A stretch of DNA of 64,000 bases from Paroedura picta (lineage: Eukaryota > Chordata > Lepidosauria > Squamata > Gekkonidae): NCBI RefSeq assembly GCF_049243985.1, contig NC_135374.1, forward strand, positions 58,339,934-58,403,933, written 5' to 3'. Under the pieces are notes generated by a model. That model saw only the letters and a list, made by a program, of their open reading frames with translations. It did no database searches and was not told the origin of the DNA. Numbering within the stretch: the stretch's first letter is position 1; every line of letters starts with the position of its first letter. This document shows positions 48,728 through 60,700 of the stretch, piece after piece. The position numbers were made by a program, and so were the translations under genes.

Positions 48728-51700
48728 CTGTGAAAATTCACATCCATAAGAGAAAGAACACTTTTATTTACACTGCTAGTGCATTAATTTAGAAGGAAAG
48801 TTGGTTTTTATACCCCACTTTTCACTGCCTGAAGGCACTATCAACAGGCTGAAAATCACCCAACTGGCTTCATGTGGAAGAGTGAGGAATCAAACCTGGT
48901 TTACCAGGTTAGAAGCCACAGTTCTTAACCACTACATTACACGGGATGACAGATAATTTATTCAGGAGTAGTGGATTCTTGAGGCCAAACTAATGTTACA
49001 CTGCCCCTGAGGCAGCTGCTACCATTTTAAAGTCATTTAAAAATGCTGCAAGGGCCCGGAGGTTTGCAGCACAGTGAGCTGAGGCACTCTTGACCCCCAT
49101 GCCTTATCACTTACCCCAATGGACACACCCCACAACTGTTACAACTGTTTTGGTGCAAGAAAAGGTAGCAGAAGAGCACTGTCCTTGCAGCATTTTTAAA
49201 TGGCCACAACACATCTAGCTTGGACCTTAGTCCACAAGTATCCAATAACTCAATAACACTCCCCAGTAGCTAAAGACTTATTAGTATTTTCTTCCCTCTG
49301 CCCTGATTTCCAGATGAATTCTGATAGAAGCTACTTACTTTTGTTATGCTTTTCTCATTGTGGGTGCCTGTATTGAACACTGCTGTTGGCTCATGTGTGT
49401 AACACATAGCAGAAAAGGTTCCTCTTTGAGCAATTTTGAGAAGCATTGACAAAGAATGGAAAGAATGAGGCATGACAGGCCCCACAATCTCCAAGCTAAA
49501 TATATCTTTGTACTGCGAGTGAATTTGTGCTTTCACATTCATGCTTCGAGCCTGCAAACAGAAGATTGAATACAGTGTAGAAGTTCAGATTTAATAATCA
49601 GCCATCTATTTTTGACAAATTTCATTTACAGAAGAATGTAAACTGCCGATTTGGGAATAGGAAACACCTGTAGCCACTAGGAAAATAACCTAAAAACCTG
49701 ATGGAAGGGTATGCTGTAGTTACAATCCAGAGATCTGATGCCTATTGCAGGATGGACAGCATATGTATGGGCTGTATGGAAAACATGAGAATACAGGGCA
49801 CTACACAAGTAGCTTGTTGTGTGAGATAAATTTCTAAATTTATCCCATAGCAAAAGCTAATTCTCTGCAAAAACAAACAAACAAAAAAAAACCCTGTTAA
49901 ATGCCAGTGAGAAATAAAACCATAGGGATTGGTCAGGCCACCAAAAATGGTGGCTAAATGTACAGGATCAATAGAAAGATTTCCACCCCCAGATCTGGGA
50001 CTCGTGTAACAAGATACATATCAGGGTAGCTGCTTATACTGTATTTAGTCAAAAGGAAGGGATCCCTGAATGTAAGATACCCCACCCCCAATTTTTTTTT
50101 CCACTGAAGGTAATTTCTATGCAGACATGGGAAGAAACTTAATCTTGCATTGAACTAATTACTGTAATGTTTTGTTTCATATAAATGTACTCCCATTGTA
50201 GGTAAAAGGTAAATACAAGATCACCAACTTATTTGCAATATGCTAAAATAAAGAAGTCTCTCCTGACAGGTGGCTTCACTTTTCGGAGCAGAGTGGTAGG
50301 ATAATAATAGACTATTTTTCTTTCCCACCCTTCCCACAAGGCTTAGGGTGGGTAATATAAGTCATAAAACATTAAATTTAAAACTATGGATAGAGTCCAC
50401 AGTAAATTAGATCAAATAGGAATTCAAACTAATAAATATTATTAGATTCTAGTTGATAAAAGTTAATCTGTTAGATTCTATGAAACTTTTCTACTAGCTT
50501 TTCTCCAGTCAAGGAGGCACGTTCCACTGGGAGAAGGGATTCATAGGATCTAATGTAAGGTCTCTTCTCCCTGAAAGCAGACTGGGTCAGGTGTACACAA
50601 CATTGAGGGGAAAAAATTACATGAGGGTTTTTTACCTTGAGTGTCTGCATTGTTGCCCCTCTGAAAGCAACTGGAGACAGCAATGTAGGAGGAATTCCAG
50701 CCTGAGGCCCTGCAGATGCCACTAAACTTTTACAGTTCATCAAAAAGTTAAGTAAAGTGAATGTGTTTGCTCCTTGTACTAGCACAACAGATTCAGGTTT
50801 GTGATCTAGTTGTACCTCTTTCCTTTCTTTACAGCTACAAAGCTGTCAAGGAAAAATGCATGAAAACAAAGGAAGTAGATACAACACTGTCAAAGCACTA
50901 TCTCTATAGTTATATAATTTTATGCTATTACAGAATGAAGATCCTTGCATTGAAAAGGCAATGGAAGTTCTTTTTGAAACCAACTATGAAGATACAAATA
51001 CAATAGGTTGACATCTGTTAAGTATGAAACATGCCATATTATGGCACAATTTTGAAGAAAAACTCTGAACAGAAATGTCACAAACATTTCTCCAGACAGC
51101 TATTATTTTTAATTTGATTTCTACACCATGCTCCCCTCTCAACTGGTCGTAAGGATGCTGCCAACAAGTGTTATAGGCGAAATCTGTCATTTTCCACCAG
51201 TACAAACGTGAGAGGGCAACATTTGCTAAGTGTTCCCTCTTCCTGTAGCCCCCTCCTCCCCAGTTCTATTTCTGAGAATCCCTGGTCCTATAAGAACAGC
51301 ATTTTGAGAATCTCATTGGGCTACAGGGAGAGCCTCCACTAGCAGAGAGGCTTTATTTCAGCAGAAAATGCCCTGACTTCAGTTCTAAATGGGCCACAAC
51401 AAATGGAAGTATACACATGTAAACAGCTTGCTTTTCCTGTCAGGAAAGACTGAAGTACAAACTTCTCACATTATGCAGTATTTCATCAAGGTTTTAGGCT
51501 GATCCGGGATTGAGCATGGGGTTAGACTAGATGGCCTGTTAGACTAGATGGCCTCTTCCAATTCTATGATATATTGTGAATATTCTGAATGCACAAAACC
51601 AGAGGTGGAAAAGAAGGTTAAGAGGAACCATGGATAAGACATTAAAATTTGTTTAAAAATTTAAATTATTAACAACCATAATGATAATATATGGTCACGT

Positions 51701-54700
51701 TGACCCCCCCACTCCAAAATGGCCAACAATGGGCCAAGGGGATGGGAAGGGGCCCCAAGTGGTCATGTATACAGCTATGCTTCCCAACTATATTCTCCAA
51801 GATTGCACCACTTCTGGGGTTTCTCAAAACCTGAAATATGTTTCAGGAGTTTCTCAGCAGTAACAGACTTAATGCCTCAGTTGAAAAAGTTGCAATTTCA
51901 ATAAAAATGAAGTCAGGTAAATCTCCTGGCCCTGAAATGGTCTCCCACTAATTATTTAAATCAAACCCAATTTGATGGACAGAAGCTTTGGGACCAACTT
52001 GTTTAAAAGTTAATGACAATACAAGGATTATGCCTAGGATTTGGCAACATGCAAACATTGTGCCAATACACAAGAAAGGAGACCCATCAGACTTCTGTAA
52101 TTTTGACCCTATCACTTGTGGGTTAATTATATGCATTTTTGCTGTGTGAGAGGTTAGTAAGGAAACAAGACAATCCTGAGGAAGGAACAATTAGGCTTCT
52201 GAAGGGGAATGAGTGCAATTGATTATTGCCACGTTCTACAGTTTATTATCAATACACATACTAGTAATAAGGGATTATTAAGTGGTGCCTTCATGGATCT
52301 TAGCAACAGTTCCAGGACTCTACCTAGAAATAATATAGGCAAAATTAGAAAAACGTATCTATAGAATCATAGAACCATAGAGTTGGAAGGGGCCATGCAG
52401 GCCATCTAGTCCAACCCCCTGCTCTACGCATGATCAGCCCTAAGCATCCTAAAAAATCCAAGAAAAGTGTGTATCCAACCTTTGCTTGAAGACTGCCAGT
52501 GATGCATTTATGCATTTATATGCATAAATGTCTTTTATTTCTCGTTAGCTCTGTAAGCACCCAACAGCCCAAATTAGGCCCTTCATTAATGCTGACAGAT
52601 CCTGTTTCATTCGATAAAGATGTTAAGCAGGAATGTGATTTTGATACCTGTTATTTTAATTTTTATCATTTGGATTTATTTTCCGTTACTCTCTGCGAAG
52701 CCGGCTCATGGCGGGTTACAAGATAAAAATACAAAGTCCCCTAAAACCCCCGCTAAAATTACAAGTTAACAAAAGTACAGAGTCCAACAAGTGCAGTGGC
52801 AAACCAGACCAATATCCGCTTTGTTTCCCACCTACTGTTGGGGGAAATCCCGTTATGTGGGTAGCTTTCCATCAGTTGCCTAAACAACCTCTCAGAGACT
52901 GTTTGAGGCCACTGGATTGAGTGAACAGTAATAGAAAAGACTAGCAGAAGAAAAATTGACGAGATCAAAATTATGGTGGGCAAGGCTTGCAAGCACAACT
53001 TTCCTTGCACTGCCTTGGTATATCCTCAGTGGCAGGTTCAGAGAGTATGGACTTGGTGGCCACATCAAGGGCTTCCTTGCCCCATGACTGGAGTGACTCT
53101 GGAATGTCTCCACTTTTCTTGCTGACAGTGGCTGGGCAGTTTGTGCATGTATGTGTGAGTGAGCACAAGAATAAATCAAGCAGCATGAAGAGGGAGAAAG
53201 GAAAGATAGGATAATGGGATGTTGTGATGCAAGAAGGGAAGGAAATGGCTCAATGGGACCAGGAAATGTCAGAAAAAGAAGAAACAAACTACTTTTCTGC
53301 TTTCCCCCTTTCCCCTACTGTCTTATAATTTTTGCAGGCACATAAACATTTCCTTATGAATTTAATGAACATGGTACATGCAGTGCATAGCTACTACCAA
53401 GTTAAAATCCCCAATATGAAGCTGTCACTTTAACTGCTCTTCCATATTCTACTTTAGGGGAGAGGTCACCCAGGATGGTTAGGTCAGGCCTCTGCTCGCT
53501 CAGGTAAGGCTATTCAAATTCAAATGAATTGAGTAGCCTTACTGAGTGCCCATGGGCTGGCCTTCCAGTTTTTGGATTTTGGCTAAATCATATAAAATGG
53601 CTAAAAATCCCTGTGTTGCCTCAAAAAAGGATACAGTTTGATATTGATCGCATCTGTTTTTTTAATTTTGTCTTGAACACCCATCTCTTCCAACCATGAA
53701 AATCCCTCTTCATCATCGTCACCACTACTTAACACTCGTTCCCTGAGCAATGAAAATACCATTGTAAGAATCAAACCAAAGAGTGTTTTCATAACACAGA
53801 CATTTCTGAAGAAATCAAATGAGCACCACAGGAAGTTAGATGAATGGAAGAAAAAGTAGTCAAGAAAATGTCTTATTCCCTGAAATGGCACAATAATTCC
53901 CTACCCGCTAAAAATAGTTTACATTTCTGAAAAATTTTAAAGTGCATTTTTCCATTGATACCACCTATATCTTAGCAAACCTTTTAATACTGTTGTTATG
54001 CAAGTAGATATGCTTTTGAAAGGATTTTTGCAGGTGGATGAGATGCCAATACGAAAAGAAAGGGTTGGATTCTAGGGACAGAGAACAAGGGTACTCTTTC
54101 CCACCTGCCTTTTCCTCCAGGAGTACCTTTGAGCTTTGAAAAGGAGTCATGGGAATGCAGGGAACCAAACATTATGTTAAGAAGAGGAAACTGAGTGACG
54201 TCATTCCTTTTTCCTGTTTTTCTGGCTGCATAGAAGAGGAGTAGTGGTAGCAATGCCTCCCAATTGTTCACAACCACCTGTATGCATTTTGTTTGCAGGG
54301 CTCCTGAAGTGCTGACCATCAGATCTTCAGAGGTGACTGAGGGGAGGTGGGAAAGATCTACTTGCGCTTCACTGGATCCAGCACCTTAACAGCCAATTTT
54401 AGAGCATTTTATTACTTACTCATCAGTTTCAGCATCCTTATTTGTCTCAGAACCACTAATAAGTCCTGTTTCGAAGTGGGATTCTGAAGAATTACATTTT
54501 CTTTTTTTAACTTTTTGGAAAGGTAAATTAAATTCAATACCTGCAAAGAGAAGAAAAACAAATTAACAGTATATTTGGTAGCTACATGGTAGAGGGCTCA
54601 ACAAATCATCACAATGTTATAACAGATCTCTCCTACCATCGTTTTTCATAGCTTCTCTTAAACCTCTGGTTGTGGGAGAAATCAATGCAGAGATCTTATC

Positions 54701-57700
54701 GTTTCCAGCAAGCCCGGCTGCACGGAACAGTACAGTGAACTGGTAAGTGCAGACGTAGAAATAGGGACACAGTCCAGCTCTTAGCAGATTATAAAGTGAG
54801 GTAAAACTGAGTGACCTGCAGGTTAAGAAACATCATACAGAACTGGTCAACCTCATATCTGAAGGCAGCAAAACAAGAGGGCTATCTACAGACAAAACAT
54901 ACCAATACAAAGGTCATAGCTACTCATTACCATCCAGTAAATGCTCGTGATGCTCTCAAATCTATATTTAATTAAGCAGTCGCAAAAGATAAAACAAAGA
55001 GCATTAAGCTTTGTCTAGGAACAGACGTTGGACTTTAAGATAAGAAAATGCACTGTCCTAACTCAATTATGTATATTTTGAAGACACATGGACTTCGGAC
55101 ACATAACTTTTTAGAATAGTAATTATATGGAAAGGTGCAAAACAATACACATTACAAGTGAGGCTACTAGCACCCTATGTGGCTTCAGATCACCTAGCCA
55201 CAGTGATCCATGCAACGATCACATCCAAATTAGATTTCCCACCTGGTCCCACTCTAACTCTCTCTACATGGGCCTTGTCTTTGACCTTGAAACTGCTACT
55301 GGTACACAGGAGCATCTTGGAGAGGCCATTGGTTGCTAGTTGTATTCTGGATAAAGTTCAAGGTTTTAGTTTTGACCTTCAAGGCCTTTTGCGGCCTGGG
55401 TCCAGCATATATGAGGGACTGTCTAACTCCTATGCCCCCTTGCAGGGCTCTTTACAAATTTTAACAGGTTGGTGATCTGGGGCCCATGCAAAATATGCCT
55501 GGCCTTGACCAGGGCCGAGGCCTTTTCAGTCCTGGCCCCCATCTGGTGTCATGAACTCCTAGAAAAGCCAAGGGCCCTGTCAAAGCTATCAGAGTTCCAT
55601 AGGGCCTGTAAGACAGAGCTCTTCCATCAGATGTTTGGTTGAGGCCAGGACAAAGAAGATTTACTGGGTCCCTCCCCTGGACACCTCAGCACCTACCCTG
55701 AAGCACTGGGCCAGAAGTTGTCCATTGAGTTATTTGTGGAGTATTGCTTAGTGAGAGAGAGTTCTTGAGCGTTAGGTTTTATTGTTGTAAACTGTCGCGA
55801 GCCAGCTGGACCAGGAGCAGTGGTCAAGAAATACAATAATAAATAAATGAATAAATAAGTGGTGTACCAAATATGAATTGGAAAACCATGGATTCAAATG
55901 TTGACTTTGCAATGAACTTGCCTAGCAGCTATAAACATGCCACTATCTTATGTAGGCCAATAACACCAATCTGTGTCACAGGAATGTTTTTTATAATAGC
56001 AACTCTTAAACTTGTGCTTTGAACTTATGAAATGTGCTACATAAGTATAACATATTACCAAATACTTCCAAAACTAGAGTCAAAGGGAGCTAAACCTTTC
56101 CCACAACCTGTTACTATTGAGCCCAAGATGGTTCGTCCTCCCCTTGCTGCTAGAACATGCACTTCATTTCAACATACCATTCACTCATAAGAATGTGCTG
56201 CAGTGCTTCATCATGGGACCAAGAACTATATTTTACAGTGGCTTTCCTGTCTGCCCCAATACGAGGAAACAGCTGTAGCCAAGGCAGGAAGGGATGAATC
56301 CAATATACAAGGCTTTGCTGGAAAGCACATCGAAGTTCTGTGGAAAGTTTTGGTTCCTAAGATTGCAATGTGTTAAGTTAAATGCAGAAAGATATTTAGA
56401 AATTCATGTGTTTACAGCATATTCACAAATGGAAGCAAGTTCAGGGCGGATGAGCAGAACTACTTAATATATGAATTTATATCTTATTTTTACATACAAT
56501 ATGAAATACAATTTCAATATCTTCCTCTAATGCTGAGCTTTTCATAGCCCAAAAGGCTCATAGGATAATAAATCCTTTCTTATTGTACCCTTTGTACAGT
56601 TTTCTATACCATCTAAATGCGATTGTAAGACCAGCATCAATTGAAAGTTATTACATAACCATATATTTTATGCCCTTTTCAGTTTTTCAGAGGTTAAAGG
56701 CCATCTACAGAATCTCTAAAAAAATTCATATTTAGAATGATTTGATCCACTGCTTAATATAAATTGTGACTTTAATTGGAAGCCTTATATTTCACTCCAT
56801 TTTAAAATATCAGTACGCCATACACACTTATGACACACCATAGTCCTTTAAAGCTTATACAAAGCTCAAAAGTTATAGACCAGTCCCTTGAAGCTGAAAA
56901 AACAAAGCAAGTTTTTCTATCCTTGCTATAATTCCTATAAATGAAAACTTCATTGTTATAAAATAATAGGGTTGTTACACTTAGATTTAGTCGTATCTCA
57001 AAAAGTAGCATAATGTCAGTTTTAAAAACTTCTTAGATCTGAAATTATAACAGTTTAGTCACAAAAACAATGTCAGCTTTTCAGTTGACAAAGCTACTTC
57101 TTAATTCAATGTTATAAAAAAGGAGATGAAAGGTGGTCCCTGGCCCCAAGAAAACCTGCTTTACCTCAGCCAGGGCCATAGCATTCTCTGTCCTGGCCCC
57201 CCACCTGGTGGAACAAGCTCCCAGAGATCAGGGCCTTGACAGAACTTGAACGGTTCTGCACGGCCTGCAAAAGAGAGCTCCTCCGCAACCAGACATTTGG
57301 CTGAAGTCGATCTGAACCACTTCCCATTGGCCGACAAGCCTCCCTCTAATGACAATCACTACAGATCCGCCCAACCCACTTAGCCTTCAGTATGAGTTGA
57401 TTAATGTTCTCTAGTATTCTACCATTCTACAATGTTTATTGTTTTCACTGTGTCATTGTTATTGTTATCACCACATTATTATTACAAACTGAGTTACCTC
57501 TACCATTCCTGTTTCATATAAACTGCCCTGAGCCTTCAGGGAGGGTGGTATATAAATATAATACATAAGTAAATTAAAAACTCCATTGAGGCCCTGATCT
57601 CTAGGAAAATGTACTTTCCTGGGAAATTGATCAGCTCCTGAGATATTATGCTGAGAAGAGTCTCCATTATGGAGAATGCAGATGACCATTACCAGAAAGT

Positions 57701-60700
57701 GGCAAGACTGACGGCTATTTGGATATCCTGATTTTGGAACACGCCAGTATATTGTCAAAAAGGTAGTGAAAGCTACACTTCCAGTTCCATAATAAGTTAA
57801 AATGAAACCTTCCCAGTCTGGTCATGAACGTTAATAGTTTTGGATATCTCATGTTAGAGGTGTACCAACCAAGGACCAAGGCAAGCAAGCTGAGTGAAGT
57901 CTGCCCTTATCAGCCTCTACTTTCAAAATTCTAAGGGAGAGAACACCAAGGTAACTCCACTGACTTTACAACTTAGTGTTATACCTTTCTGTAGCACTCT
58001 GCAGTATTTTCCATTCCGTTGTATTCCCATGAACGGAGACTATATTTGGGTAAATAAAGATTTTTTTTCTTTCTAAAGATTGCAGTCTGTGGTAAAAGAA
58101 TGCACTCAGGGTACCCAACTGCTCATTCCAGACTACAGACATTTCGCAGGCCAAGGAGGAGGGTGGGTATAAAGTAGTTCACAAAACACAAGCATTCATA
58201 TAGGCTCTATCTGTTCCTCAAGCCATAAGTATTAAAAGTATTAAATGTGTGTGTGTAAGCACACACACTTAACCCAATACCATTCATATCTATCCATCCA
58301 TCCATCTATCCATCCATCCATCACCTTGGAAACACAGAAGCTTTACACCAGGGGTAGTCAAACTGCGGCCCTCCAGATGTCCGTGGACTACAATTCCCAG
58401 GAGCCCCTGCCAGCATTCGCTGGCAGGGGCTCCTGGGAATTGTAGTCCACGGACATCTGGAGGGCCGCGGTTTGACTACCCCTGCTTTACACAGTATCCC
58501 CAATCCACCATGTTTCCTGCTTAAGGGAAAAATGATGCTTAAATAAATTACAAAAATGATCCGACTTCAATGGTAAGAGAAAGAAATTTTTATGTACAAA
58601 AATAGAAGCGCATTTTATCTTACATGACATATTCATGTAAGTAATTTAATTTATTGTGAACAGATTAACTTCAGAGAAGGTTAACTTGCTACAGCTCTGA
58701 GCTCAAATAAGAGAGAAAAAGAGAGGTCTTATAAAACAGAAGACAAACAATGGCCACATTGGCTCAATATCTAACTAATGAGTGGGGCCAAGTGTACTTG
58801 AGTAAGCGAATTCTCTTAACCCTTTCATTCCAAGATCCTCTTGCATACTAAGTTACAATATCTAACATTGCTTGAGTGGTTGTGTGGCTACTGATGTAAG
58901 CAGAGAGAGAAAGGATGAGTGAGAAATCATACACGCAGATTTCCCTCTGCCTCACTGGCAAAAACAGTGGGGGAAAAAAAGGAGTCCTGAGCCTTAGGGG
59001 AGGGTAGCATACAAATTTAATAAATAAATGGTGCTGTACCTAGCATAGAACATTTTGTGCTCCACCAAAGCATACTGGGGCGAAGGAATACTGGCTAGTT
59101 CCCTGAAAAATGACAGGTCCTGGAAAAAGGACACCATCAGTTATTCAAATCCATGCCTGCCACTCATAAAGATTCACCAGTCACTTAAGACAGAAAAGAA
59201 AAAACATGACCCTTATGATAACAAAGGTGGATATCAGAGCATACACTAGATACACAAACCAGGCTGAGATTCAATATTCTATTTTGACTAAATTCAGCAT
59301 GATCAAGCACTGATTTCAGAATTTTAGATCACCTATTCCATATCTACAATTTTAAAAGTATTCGTCCTTAAGCATGGTAGTCTAATAAAGGAATCAAGCT
59401 TCTTTCTATAAATATAATCTTGTTCAATAAATAGTACTAAAAACAGGGAAGCAAAGACTCAGGAAATTGTCAGATTGTTCATATTTACGACATTCAGCTT
59501 TGCAAACATGCATCATTTATTACATAAACTGCACAAATATCCTTTGTTTCTATCTCAATTTAGATGGGATCTCAGTCTTTACAATCCACAATAGAATAAG
59601 TTACCTGAATACTTTGGGGTAAGTTTATTGATGTGGCTCTACAATGTTGGGCAAATCCTTGAGATTCTTCTTGAGCTTTTAAATGATCTGCCCATGAAAA
59701 TGAATGAGGAGATTTGAAGAGAAGGCGAGTTTTAATACTCCAATCTGCAGGAAACTCGTAACTTGGTGAAGAAGCTTCACTGTGTGAAGTGGTCTGTTGT
59801 AGGTCCTTGCAAAACACAACGTTGCAACAAAGCAGCTGTTTTATTAATGTTACCAGTTAAATATTTAGAAAGAACAGAGTAGACATAACATTTGCAGCAA
59901 TAGCATTAGCTTTTAATGAAAGTTTGAAATCTAGAAAGAAGAAGAATCATTTCATAGGTCTAGCTTACTAAAACAGCAGGCAGAACAAGGGCTGCTGCTT
60001 AGATCTTTCCCCAGTGGTGGACAGGAAGACCTTCCACTATAACAGAAGTTTCTCAATCTGGGGGTTGGGACCCCTTTGGGGGTCAGACGACCCTTTCGTA
60101 GGGCTCATGGTTAGGTGAGCAGCTTGGAAGGGGGGGGGGGAGTGCCGCCACTGTTGCTGCTCCTTCTGAAGGCACCCACCAATTTATTTACAATTTATAT
60201 ACAATCATGAACAATGGATCTTCACGTCATAGGTTAGTTTCAGTTTAATTTCTGTGAAAGAACACTTGCATAATTATATGGTTGAGGGTCACCACAGCAT
60301 GATGAACTGTATTAAAGGGTCGCAGTGTTAGGAAGAATGAGATCCTCTGCACTAGAAAAATGGATCAGAAAAAATAAGAAAATATCACTGAAATGGTCGA
60401 ACACTGTGTGTATCAGTATTCATATAAGCTATTCCCTCTCTTCTTCTACTGCTGCCCAATGAGCATGATCCCCTATTTAGCTCCCAACTATTCTCTCTGC
60501 CCATGTACCATAAAAGCATAAGTGACAACAAGTTTACCTGGCACAGACTTTCTCAACCAGGGTGTTTCTTGATGCCCATGGAAGGGTTCCCCCTAAAGGG
60601 TGGGAGTTAATTGATTTTTAAATATTTTTTAAAATATATTATACATTTATCAAGTATATATAATCATGTCAACCCCTCAATCGCCAATGACGGCCTGGAG

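Noticed and set aside
50838-50846. Alternative acceptor TTGACAG for DONSON exon 8
   Set aside because: Using it leads to an in-frame stop soon after, and the AG overlaps the U12 branch motif. GTAG at 50836-50835 restores the conserved frame.
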